Below the pieces are notes generated by a model that saw only the letters and a program-made list of their open reading frames with translations, did not search any database and was not told where the DNA came from. The translations under genes and the position numbers were made by a program. Source: Lepidodermella squamata (lineage: Eukaryota > Gastrotricha). From it: DNA of 64,000 nt. The stretch covers positions 310,001-374,000 of the forward strand of contig JBLDXI010000043.1 in the NCBI GenBank assembly GCA_047495785.1, in the 5' to 3' direction. How positions within the stretch are numbered: the first letter of the stretch is position 1; each line of letters starts with the position of its first letter. Below, one piece after another: positions 11,171-21,500 of this stretch.

Positions 11171-14100
11171 ATGTTCCAGAGGTTTCAATCATTCTCCGAG
11201 TTCAACAAAATAAAAAAATTAGGTAACGGCGCCTTCGGATCGGTTTGGCACTGCATAACGGACAAAGATGTTGCTGCCGACTATGCTGTAAAAGTCGTAA
11301 ATTTGAGCGCGATTCAACGGAACTATGAAAAAGATCCAGCAATGGCTAGGAAACTAGTCGGTTTGGCCTGCAGTGAGGTTTTTTGTTCATAAATTTGTAA
11401 CAAGACGTTGCGATTATTGATTCTTTATCACAGCATGCCAAACTCCACAATGTAAGACACGTAAACATAGTCGCGGTTTACGGCGCGTTTGAAGGTTAGA
11501 CGCAGACTCGGAGCACTGTTAAAATACACAAGTTGTTCTTAAAAACTCCCAGAAAATTTGCTTGAAATTGACGATACGAACCAGGGTAAGAACAAATGGC
11601 AACAGGATGATAGAATGTACTACCTCGTCATGGAGTTTTGTCCTGGCGGAGATTTGGAAGACTACATTAAACAAACCAAACAAATCAATGGAACCATTGG
11701 AGAACAACTGCTAAGGCATTGGGCTCGCCAATTGGTATCGGCCATACGCTGTCTGCATGAATGTGGAGCGCTTCATCGGGATATCAAACCGAAAAACATC
11801 TTCCTATGTGACGATGGGAAAACTGTCAAGTTGGGTGATTTCGGATTCACGAAAATCTATGATGGGTGATTCTTGCGCAACTTTTGCATCGCGCCCACTC
11901 AACCTATTACTTTTCAGGTCGTCAAGCAGTACTACCTTTGGACTCGGAACGCCGCTTTACGCTGCGCCCGAAGTATTTAAGGAGCAGAACTCACCTGCCA
12001 GTGATTGGTGGTCTCTTGGGGTCACGTTGTTCGAATTAGCTCAACTTCGTCTACCTGTAAATCGTAATTATGCGTATCATGGCTCTTAATTTTCATAATT
12101 TTTACAGTTCGAAACTACTTATGATATTATTAGGTAAGTTAAAAGACCTGCAATGCTTCTAAAATATTATACAATATCTGGGAGCTTTGTAGCGGATAGC
12201 GGAAAATATTCGCCTGAAGGCCAGCTATGGAGACCTGAGGCGCAGCCGGAAGTCGGAATAGCGGCCTGAAGGCGAATATTTGACCTATCCGCGTAAAAGC
12301 TTCCAGATGATATAGTTGCTATCCGGATCACATTCCCCGACTATCCTCCCGAAACACCCAATTTTCGTTACAATAGAGGTAACCATCTCAGCCGAAATTA
12401 TCGAAAATAGCGAAAATGAAAAATCCAACTTAAAATTGTGCATCAAAGTTGCAAAAGCGAATGATTTTCAAACGCTAATCATTTTTCACTTTTTCGCTGC
12501 GATTTGAAAATGCTTTTTCACGCCCGTCCGCATCAGCATGGATCGCATCAATTTCGGGCAAAACGTAAAGCCTATCTCTCGAATCTTTCAGCCGTTCAAT
12601 CTTAGAAGCCAGGCTGCTAATACGCAAGAAGAATTCCCTGTCAACAAGCCAGTCACCCAGCGATGATGGTAGCGAAACGGTGTCGGCTGGCGACTTGTTT
12701 GCTGTAACATCCTCTCTTGGCGCCACTCCGTTTCTCGATTTGATCTGAGCCCGCCCCAGAGCAAGATCGAGCGCAAGTTGCGGCTGGCTCAAGTCTCTAA
12801 GCAATCGGCGATGATTCTCGGCTACGGTGGATTTTCTGCTTAATCGAACGTAATCCAACTGCCAAAACGTCTCGGCCCGCTTGTTCTCGTGCCTTTGCTG
12901 CATTCCCTTAATTTTGTTAATTTTCTCGCAATTACCGAATAATAAAATGTAGGGGGTCGCGGGGGTTTCGGCGAATCCGTATTTCGTGACTTTCGTTTCC
13001 GTGCTCAAATAAATCGAAAATTGGGGTGAATTCTGCCAAAATTTCGAGCCACGACCTGAGTTTAAATCAGCCCGGATAGCGTGATATCCTGGCTCAAACA
13101 GCCCGGGATAGCAGAAAGTATTCCGGCCTGTTTTGCGGCGTATTTTCCACTATGATCCGGATAACCTGAATTATCTATGTAAGCACGACAAATAATTTTG
13201 ATGTATCTCTTTTATTCAGGGAATCAGCACAGCCAAAATTTGATCTCAGATTATCTCAAGAGTTCCGTAACTTCGTACTATCTATGCTACGAAAAGATAA
13301 ATCAAGACGAGCTGGCGTGGATGACTTGCTAGCAAGCTCTTTTTTGACGCTGAACCAACATACCGAAAGAGGAAATACATCCACTCCAACGAACGATAGC
13401 AGCACTGTCATAGATCCTGAAGCGGCGTTGAAGGTGAGCGTAAATGATTTGTTTCGGTATCAATTCTTAAATTCTAACTGTTATCACTGACAGCTCCTTT
13501 TTAAATACTCGAGGCAACGAACAATGTTGCCAGAAATTGAAAGCCTGCTGGAGGATAGGCGACTGAATTTGGACGTGAACAGTCGGAACGACGACGGCTT
13601 CACGCCACTGATGATTGCAGCTCAGGAAGGATTTGATGAATTTATGAAGCCATTAGCAGAAACGCATGGAGCCAACGTTGACTTGGTGGACGATCAAGGC
13701 AGAAGTGCAGTTTACTTGGCTGCTAAAAATGGACATTACAAAGTTGTTCAAGTTCTTTCCAAAGGTTTGAGGGCGAATGTCGAAGTAGCAGAGAATAACG
13801 GTGTTACGCCGGTTTACATTGCTGCTCAGAATGGTCACCTGGAAATCGTGAAGCTTCTCGCTGGAGAATTCAAAGCCGATGTGAATGCAGCTAGGAATAT
13901 GGGTGCTACGCCGTTATGGATCGCTGCTCAGAATGGTCATTCGGAAATCGTGAAGCTTCTCGCTGGATACTTCAAGGCCGATGTAAACGCAGCGACAAAT
14001 GAGGGTGTTACGCCGTTATACATTGCTGCCCAGCATGGTCACTTAGAAGTCATGAAGCTTCTCGCTGGAGACTTCAAAGCCGATGTCAATGCAGCGAAAA

Positions 14101-14423
14101 ATACCGGTGCTACGCCGATTTTCATTGCTGCTCAGAATGGTCACTTGGAAATTGTGGAATTTCTCGTTGGAGATTACCAAGCCGATGTGAATGCCGCCGA
14201 CGAAGCTGGTGTTACGCCGTTGATGATCGCTGCGTATAACGGTCAGCCCCGTGTTTTAGATTTCTTATTGAAGTCACGTGACATAAACGTAAACGCCCGA
14301 ATGCTGTCATACGGATGGACGGCTTTATCCGCAGCAACGAACTGCAAGACTGATGTGGCGCCTGATGATAAGCAGAGATGCATCGAGCTATTGCTGATGG
14401 CTGGAGCCAGTGGTCCGACTTGA
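11171..14423 (+). CDS. Protein kinase fused to ankyrin repeats
   Basis: Seven exons (11171-11377, 11434-11494, 11553-11865, 11918-12056, 12108-12133, 13220-13433, 13494-14423) give 629 residues in one frame. The kinase is complete: glycine loop GNGAFGSV (18-25), AVK lysine 41, HRDIKPKN (164-171), DFG (185-187), APE and DWWSLGVTLFELA. This makes it a probably active Ser/Thr kinase, in style closest to NEK or IKK-like kinases. After a linker come seven to eight ankyrin repeats of 34 residues with the consensus TPLxIAAQNGH and VKLLAGDFKADVNAA. Known analogues with kinase plus ankyrin are RIPK4 and ANKK1, but orthology is not claimed. The 34-codon repeats are very alike in DNA, suggesting recent expansion or conversion. 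A truncated paralogue lies at 62567-64000. Intron 5 has been enlarged to about 1.1 kb by a transposon-like repeat. MFQRF was chosen as start over an upstream in-frame Met because it leads straight into the kinase. Confidence 0.88.
12168..13165 (-). mobile_element. Transposon-like element, copy 2, in kinase intron 5
   Basis: Composite insertion. 12168-12315 is a small hairpin MITE: TATACAATATCTGGGAGC pairs with CTATATCATCTGGAAGC on the other strand and the arms meet at GGCCTGAAGGC. From about 12318 (GCTATCCGGATCA) to 13165 (TGATCCGGATAAC) a second element is bounded by near-identical 13-base inverted ends. The minus strand of the second part keeps a 177-codon open frame (13008-12475) with LALDLALGRAQI that is also seen, broken, in copy 1 at 6509-7111. 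No known transposase motif was recognised. Confidence 0.6.
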
Positions 14424-15321
14424 ACTGAGCGGGAGGGGGGTGTGAAAACATCTGATTAAAAAATTGCGCTCGCATCCATTACACGTTTCAATTGCCTTTA
14501 TGAGCTTTTAAGCACGTTTTCAAAATTAAATGTGCATACATTTTCGTGTTTCGCATCGCCATACGAAGACAACATTTTACATTGAAGAGTTTCATAATAT
14601 CCAGCCTGGAGCTATGCCCCTTGAAGATTGACAAACATTTCCTCTGTAACATGTTATAATTACAATTAGCACGTGGCTCAACCCTGCCGCTGTTGGTCCT
14701 AGATATACTAGCACACTCAAGAGCACACTTGCATGTCGCGCTCGGTTTTTGCGGTTGCTTCGCAAATTGTTTTGGAAAAATAAGAATAAATTCAAGTATC
14801 CCCTCCTACCTGGCGTCCTCCCGGTGTAGGACGCCATTCAACGGCAATCAAGAGATGGCTACTCGGTGCGAAAGCCTGGGGACCATGGATCGATCAGCAA
14901 TAATCGGCTCATGGCTCATGTATAGATGACTCATAGGCCTCATATATATGATGACATGTGATCCAAGTGCTAAATGTCGAAAGACGAATTGCGCAATAAA
15001 GTATGAGTATTAGTATGAGTATGCTTCGAAATTTGCTGCGCTTTGTTATGTAATTCTTTAGTTAATTTGATTAGTTATGATTACTTAGCGAACGCAAAAT
15101 TGCGTTTTTTATTAAAACAACGGTGAGCTTGGAACTAATTACATGGGACATGGGATTATAAGACAATGATTTGGACAGTAATTAAGGTCAAAACGCATTT
15201 TATTGTCCATTCAACTGTTTTTTGTCTGAGAAATTATAAAAAAAATTAGTGAGGACGTTGATATGAAAATGGCGAAAGCTTGAAAAAAGAGATTTAGTTA
15301 GGTATGTAATTGCTAATTTAG
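14424..15321. other. Intergenic stretch containing a retroelement tail
   Basis: No gene seen apart from the repeat at 14851-15024. Around 14811-14835 there is a perfect short hairpin (GGCGTCCT ... AGGACGCC). Confidence 0.5.
14851..15024 (+). repeat. 3' tail of a non-LTR retroelement, copy A
   Basis: Matches 52211-52356 over about 150 bases (GCGAAAGCCTGGG, GATCAGCAAYAATCGGCTCATG, TAGGCCTCATA) and both copies end in a TATGAG-type microsatellite. Ending in a simple repeat is typical of LINE/SINE 3' ends. Confidence 0.5.
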
Positions 15322-16182
15322 TCAGGTAATTGATGTACCCAGGCGTTTTCCGGTCCCATCAAAATTAGCAGCCTCGTCGTCGGCGAGTTCTGGGTCTTCT
15401 TCTTCCCCCTCATCGATAACAAAAAGGTTCAAACCATTAGAATCGTCAATGCGGATTTTGTGCTGCAACAATATAAATTGGGACGACTCGCGCGTCCAAC
15501 AAGTGGGCACAGTCCAAAATCGGCGAAATCGAGCCTTCAAAAGGCCGAAAGCGTGCTCGACTTTACACCTTGTTTGTGAATGTTTGTAATTATAATTCGC
15601 TTTTTCATCATGATGATCACCGTCGTTGAGTTCAGCCCTGCGAAAAGGAGTCAACAGCCAGTCGTATAACGGGTATGCCCCATCGCCTAGCAAGTGATAT
15701 TGCTGGCCAGGAATGAAAGCTGCTAATCGGTGAGATATTTGTTGAAATAGCGGCGATTTGTTGAAAACAAATCGGTCGTTGTTCCCACCGGCATAACCAC
15801 AAAACACATCGATGAATTTTCCGCGTGAATCTGCCACAGCCTGCAATACTACGCTGAAAAAGCGCTTATAATTTATGTAGGCATTCGGATTTTCGAGTAG
15901 AGCTGATGTCGGGATGTGGCATCCGTCGATACACCCAATTACCCCAACAAAGCCATGGCTAGCCTCGAAAAGAGCTGCGATTTCGTCGCATTGTTCGGCA
16001 TCCGGCCATTTTATGAAATGATGCACATTATCTGCTAATCCACGAGTCACCCAGTCACCCGCCTCACCATGCGCAGTGCAGTTGAGGGAGCCGTAGACAA
16101 CACTGTAACAGATAGACGCAAACGATCTTTCTATAGTGAATTTATTCGAGCTGTTATTGCAAAGAGTGCGGCACGCGACCAC
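15322..16182 (-). mobile_element. PIF/Harbinger transposase (HARBI1-like), uninterrupted ORF
   Basis: A single 286-codon open frame with the DDE_4 nuclease signature: VIGCIDGCHIP (first Asp), YAGGNNDRFVF, LLGDGAYPLYDWLLTP (second Asp), then YKHSQTRCKVEHAFGLLKARFRRFW containing the catalytic Glu region. All three acidic residues are present. Known: PIF/Harbinger transposases cut and paste DNA with 3-base TSDs and need a Myb-like partner; HARBI1 is a domesticated host relative. No partner gene or clear terminal inverted repeats were found, and the N-terminus (DNA-binding part) seems shorter than usual. It could be a recently active copy, a truncated one or a domesticated gene. Confidence 0.85.
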
Positions 16183-16527
16183 TTTTTATGCCACCCAACG
16201 CCCTATTCACCCTTTATAATTTAATTAATTTCAAAAATCGACCGACCGAATAGTCCCTTTTCTAATTTTTTAAGTTTCGGTAGATAAATACTAGATTTCA
16301 GGGTCTATCGAATGAGCCCAGGTACATCTTGTAGGCTCGCATGGTTATTTTTCTAGAATTTAGAGAAAACAGCTATTTTTGCTGGTTTTCGGCAAATCTG
16401 CCATTTTTCTGCCACGGTTGGCTCTTCCGGAAAATGTTTGAAAATTGTAGAAAAATTAGTTTAACCATATTGAGAATTTTCTCTATCAAACGATATAGAA
16501 TGTGTGCGGTAATTAATTAATTTTGAT

Positions 16528-16660
16528 TTTCCGATATTTTTTGGCTTGAATAACGATTTTTCGCTGCGAACAACTCTGAAAAAAGCAACGCGGCGAGAGA
16601 ATCCAAAGTCCAAGTTGCATGAAAAGGAAATCGTTATTCAAGCCAAAAAAATATCGGAAA
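16528..16660. repeat. Short hairpin repeat
   Basis: About 30-base arms (CCGATATTTTTTGGCTTG and its inverse CAAGCCAAAAAAATATCGG), each followed by AATAACGATTT or its inverse, flank a loop of about 65 bases. It lies between the transposase and the receptor pseudogene and could be a MITE. Confidence 0.5.
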
Positions 16661-16687
16661 AGTAATTAATCAAATTGTCTATGCAGC

Positions 16688-17176
16688 AACTACTACAAAA
16701 TCTTCGCATGTATACGAAATGCTAAGAAACAAATGATCGAAGGTCTGGGGCGACTACAGCCTACAGCCAGTATGACAGCAGTCTCCAGTATCCAGAAAGG
16801 CCTTTCGGTGAAAATGGCAGACTGGCGGACTCGTGAAGTGTTCTTCGCCCAACAATCTCTGGCTGTTTTCTTCATTTACTGCTCATTCCACGTACCTGGT
16901 TTGTTTGCATTCATTTTCGAAATTTTCTACACAGATGCTGGGCCGAAATTTGCTTCAAGCTGGCTTCATAAGCTAGGCATGTACTTTGTCTGTCTTCAAA
17001 TGATCGTCGGAGCTTTTGTTCAGATGGTTAAGCCGGGCTGGACCAAAGATCTGAAGCGTTTATAGGCTCTGTTGAAACGTCAATTCAAGGGAAAATATGT
17101 GAGGCCATCGGCTGTTTATCCCGCCTTCCGCCCCAACAGCGCGTTGGCTGCGAGGATGATTCAAGTGAGACCATGA
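16688..17176 (+). pseudogene. 7TM receptor pseudogene fragment (TM6-TM7 half)
   Basis: Reads NYYKIFACIRNAKKQM, then the third intracellular loop, LAVFFIYCSFHVPGLF (TM6), WLHKLGMYFVCLQMIVGAF (TM7) and MVKPGWTKDLKRL. This is plainly the same family as the array at 33523-51400 and closest to the 446- and 440-residue members. A TAG (about 17063-17065) interrupts the frame where relatives have Trp. Downstream the frame continues in homologous fashion to ARMIQVRP and a final TGA at 17176. TM1-TM5 are missing upstream. It is opposite in strand to the main array. Confidence 0.85.
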
Positions 17177-17689
17177 CCAAAGATTTATCAATGAATAAAA
17201 GCTATTTTTCCATTTAAAATAAAATCAGCTCAAGAATTGAGAATCAAAGCCTAGGTTGCGTCCAATACAGCTGAAAAACCTGTAGGGATGCCGATCACAT
17301 TGGTAAAGAAACATGCTGAAGCGAAATTTCTCATATCCTTTGGCTCTATCCCGTCATTGAATCCCAGATGCGACTAGAGCAACCGCCTACATACAGCTCT
17401 TAAGCCCAGACCTTCCTGCGAGAAGTGATCATCTGAACATGGCGTAGGGGTCATAATGAACTCAAGTATTAACTTATGATTGAGATTCAGTAACGACGTC
17501 ATGACTGAAGTTTTGAATTATTGCTTCATATTTCAATGTCTAATTTTACAATGCGAACATTTCCAATTCAAAATTCAAAATATCCTGTGCAAATGCGGGC
17601 AATAGTCGAATGTGAGGTGCGATCGGACATCATCAATATCAGTGAAAGGCTCACTCTAAATTCTAAAGGATAAAACTGGTTGTGAAATA

Positions 17690-17995
17690 TGAAACTGGTT
17701 ACGACGAGGCCAGGCCTTAATTCATCGGTTGCTACCACGACCTCGACGTGGAGCAACTTTCATAGCCATGTAGCCAAGGTCACCTTCATCTTAATCATTG
17801 CTACGACAATCGCCATTTGCCTGATTTCCTGAAGCTCGTCGCGGTTTACCGGCCTACATCGGTTTTGCTGGCTGGAGACTACATACTACATAGCGGATAC
17901 TCGGGACCTTGGAACTTGGCATTGAGAAACTAGCAATGCTGGGTCCTGTTCATCCTCGAAGCATTCGGAACTTTCATGAACATGATCATCTCTTA
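17690..17995 (+). pseudogene. 7TM receptor pseudogene fragment (N-terminus to TM3)
   Basis: GYDEARP is followed by TAA where intact genes have Gln, then FIGCYHDLD, degenerate TM1 and TM2 with several frameshifts, and finally WVLFILEAFGTFMNMIIS (TM3). This is the half of the receptor missing from the preceding fragment, but it lies downstream of it on the same strand. The pieces are therefore in the order C-half then N-half. Confidence 0.75.
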
Positions 17996-18313
17996 GGGTT
18001 AGTATTAGAGCGTGTCCTATAAGTAACGCCAACAAAAGAAATACCGGGAAATGGATGATCGGAAACTCTAGAACGAACTTCAAACCTAAACCTGTCGCTA
18101 TGTAAGTCCTTCAGTCTAGCACTCTCGGAATCTGCAATCTGTTAGCGAGAATTATTGACAACTCTTTTCCTGTTACATATCAGTACAATCAATTTTGAGC
18201 GAAAAGCATGAATCAATAATTGTTCTTGCTGTCTGCCTTTATCATGAAGGAATAAATTTCATCTATTTTTTTATTATTTATTCAAAATTTGCATGAAAAC
18301 GCATACTACCAAG

Positions 18314-20725
18314 TCACACCATTTTGTACCGACTTCGTAGTATCTTAGAAACCTCTGAATTATTCAAGCTCTCAGCTATCATCAGGGCAGTTTCGCCTTT
18401 GTTACTCCTCACATGAATATCAGCGCCTTTAGACAGTAAGTATCTCACAGTTTCAACGCGATTGAACTGGGCAGCGACCATGAGTGCCGTCCATCCGTCT
18501 TTGTTCCTCAAATTCACATCGGCCAAAGGCTGATCTGGCTCGTCAGTCTCGAATTCACAGAGAAGCCTAACGCAGTCGGATTTGTTATTAGTCGCGGCGT
18601 AGTGTAGAGCAGCAAAACTGAACTCATTCTGCAGGTTGACGAATCGTTTCAGCTCGACCATAGCCCTAGCCTTATCCTGGCCGTTTTCAAGCTGCTGGAA
18701 CCTTAATTTCGCTGATAATGCCAGACTAAGAAGAGAGCAATGGCTTTTGAGACTCAGAGGGTGTATACAGGTATCGTTATTCGAAAAAGACCAGCCGTAG
18801 ATTGTCTCGCCGTGTCGCTTTCGGTTAAAAACTGTGTTCAGAAGAGCTAATGGGTCGCAAACCGATCCGGATAAGAATTCAACTACTGCCGTCCTCGTCC
18901 CAGCGCTACAAGCCACGTAAAATCCCTGAAGAAAACGAGGGTTCAATTTTTTCAGGCACCTCTATTCAGCCTTACCTTCTCCTGCCGTACGTCTGGAAGA
19001 GGGAAAACCTGCAAAAATTGCTCGATTTAATTCCTGAGTCAATGCGAAATTCTTACAGCTTTCGGTCGGTGAATACAGGCTCCCGGCCATGTCCAGCTTC
19101 CATTTTTCTGACAGGTGATCTCCGAATTTCCCCATGGCTCGAAATGCGCGTTGCATAGCAATCTCCTCACTGATCCCACTGTCGATGGCCCTGGTGTCAC
19201 AAATCCGTTTTGAATTGAAGGAGCGTCGCCACAATTTGTAACCATAGCAATGATGTTAGATTTGGAAAGGGATTTCAGAGGGATGCAATGGCCTGGTACA
19301 GTCCACTCTCCGTTAGCTTGGCACGTAATTTGGTCCATTCCAGTGACCTCATGGCCCTGATCGCATTCCAAGAGCCATGATGATTCAAATTCCATTGTGT
19401 TGTTTGAGTTTTTGAGTTTCCCTCTGGTTACAACCGGCAACGGTCCGCATTCTGTTATTAGGAATTTAGCTTTAGAATTCCTATTATTAGAGTAAGACTT
19501 ACTTATTGGTTGACACTTGCCGCTAATGGGCGGTAAAAATGGCGGGAAACACAAGACTAGAGTGACCTTAGACGTGTAGGAATAACCTTGATTGCAGTGA
19601 ACCATGATTGCTTGCCCAGTTTCGATAATTCTTCCAACAGATACGATTTCCTCTGTGTCCTGGCCAGTTTGAACTTCAACTTTAGTGAAATAACCATAGC
19701 TAAGACTCGGAACAGCACAAAGTTCTGCTGTGGCAGAAGTTGGTGTTATTTCGTAGGCTGCCGTAGTAGTAGTATGAGGCTGAAGGTCAGTATTATTGAC
19801 GATCCAATCAACAATTGGGCAAATTGTATTAAAGCTTCTGTTAAAGCTGCCGGCAGCTAACCCGAAAAGGTAAGGATGCGCGGAATCGTTGCACATCAGA
19901 GGGCTTCCTTTGTCGCTTTCACACTCGCCAACGCTAGCTACCCATCTTTCACCGGTTGAGATGAGCGAAGAATTGTCGAGGTAAGTTACTCTCAATCCAG
20001 AATTTGAACAGTCTAAATTTTGAAATGTATTAGCTTTTCTCAGCGCGAGAAAAATGATTACTGTTGCTTTCAAAGCCCCAGCTAGCAATTATGCCCTCGC
20101 TGCAAGAGTGAGAGGGTAAACATCCCGTAAAAGGATCGGGCAAAGATATGGCAGCGATTTTCGCCGTAAATTTCTCTATTGGTCTTCTCAGGCGAACAAG
20201 AGCGTAGTCGAAAACGCCTCCCTCGTCGAAATCAGGGTGTATTACAGGCGGTAAAGTTGCGAAAACCTCCTCAGCGCCGGGCTCGAATCTCAGAGCTGTG
20301 TTGGAACGACCGAGGAAAGCTCTGAGCCTAAAGAGAGTAATAATTAAAATCCGTTTTCCAAATCATCCAGCTTACAAAGTAGGTGTTGTCCCATTTTTCG
20401 ATAGACAGCTAGCTGCTGTGATTAGCCAGTAACGAGATAGTAAAGATGCTCCGCAAAAGCTGGGCACGTCGTCCTCCGGGAATACAATTTCGAGAAAGCC
20501 CTTGAAAACAATATTGAATTTACAGAAAATTGATTCTGTTTACATTACCAGCCATGGGAATTCATTTCGCAGCGCTGCTTCTGCAACGACATGGAAATGT
20601 GTATTGAAGGCCAGCAGCGAAATCCAAACAATAAAGAACTTTCTGCAGAAGCATCTGTGTTTGCCAGAACTTAATGTAAGACTAGAAAAAGAGCTAGAAA
20701 GTATTGCACAAGGACGCGTGAGCAT
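18314..20725 (-). CDS. Serine protease homologue - CCP x3 - ankyrin repeat protein, copy 1
   Basis: Exons 20725-20549, 20500-20376, 20327-20062, 20012-19503, 19451-19057, 19008-18976 and 18925-18314 give 705 residues in one frame. The start is uncertain; the first exon carries a signal-like FFIVWISLLAF. The trypsin-like domain begins NEFPWL, but the His box is LITAASC (His lost) and the Ser box is SDKGSPL (Ser lost); only the FDYALVRL Asp remains. It cannot be a working protease. A Thr-rich linker leads to three CCP modules (CAVPSLSYGY; CGPLPVV; CGDAPSIQNG). A 33-base microexon (VFPLPDVRQEK) then joins to ankyrin repeats (GFYVACSAG, DGWTALMVAAQFN). No membrane segment is visible between CCP and ankyrin parts, which is odd because CCPs are extracellular and ankyrins usually cytosolic. 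Tandem paralogue of 21501-24087. Confidence 0.75.
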
Positions 20726-21500
20726 CTTTTGCCAAATTACGCGCAGAGATGAGCCTCATGTTGTCGCGAATAATGAAGTTCTGTTTTCTTGAAAAATGCT
20801 TCCCTGATGATACAAAACAAAAGAAATTAAAAAAAAGAAAGACAAAGTGGATGAACTTTTAACAATAAGTTTTTTCTCAGGTTTTCATTGTCTCGAGTCT
20901 GAAGGATTTTGCTCGCGGAATGAGATTTAGACTCTTCCAATTGTTATGAAGAATGACTCAGCATACATAAGTATATCAAAACTACGACAAAAAAACGAGC
21001 TAAACGATCACTTAAGGATCCACAAGATCAATCTCTTCGCATAAAGGAAATTTGATTCGACTGAATGGAGTCTCTTGTTTATGAGGGTTATCAACCATTT
21101 TGCAAAATTTCTTCTTACTTTCCCAATTAAAAGCAATGATGCATCATTCCGTTCATAAAATGCCCGTCCCGTGGAAGACGGACAAGTAGTTCAAATCTTT
21201 GCCCTCAAGACAGCTGTGCCGAAAATATCCGAGTCTCTGAAATCGAGGCCGCCACGCGAAATTCTTTCACAAACACATGCCTTTTAGCTGATTGAAACAT
21301 AGTACGTTGTCTGAAGAGCCACAATATCGAATTTCACCTCGAAATCTCATGGGAAAAGACAAGTCACCAAACAACTCTTCAAGGACACTTTGGACTAAAT
21401 ACTAAATTCGGAAATTCCTAGAAAAAATGTCAGAAAATAAGGCAAAAGGTGTTGATTTCGCTCTTTATTATAATAAAACAGGGTTATATAAGGCGGCTTA
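20726..21500. other. Intergenic stretch, nothing recognised
   Basis: Spacer between the two tandem protease-homologue genes. It should hold the promoter of copy 1 and the 3' end of copy 2 (AATAAA on the minus strand near 21473). No repeats or coding sequence stood out. Confidence 0.4.

Noticed and set aside
12316-12507. Small plus-strand frame in the kinase intron
   Set aside because: Within the transposon-like repeat; not in frame with any kinase exon.
13524-14423. Treating the 102-base ankyrin periodicity as a minisatellite
   Set aside because: Periodicity is explained by the 34-residue coding repeats, which keep frame and consensus residues.
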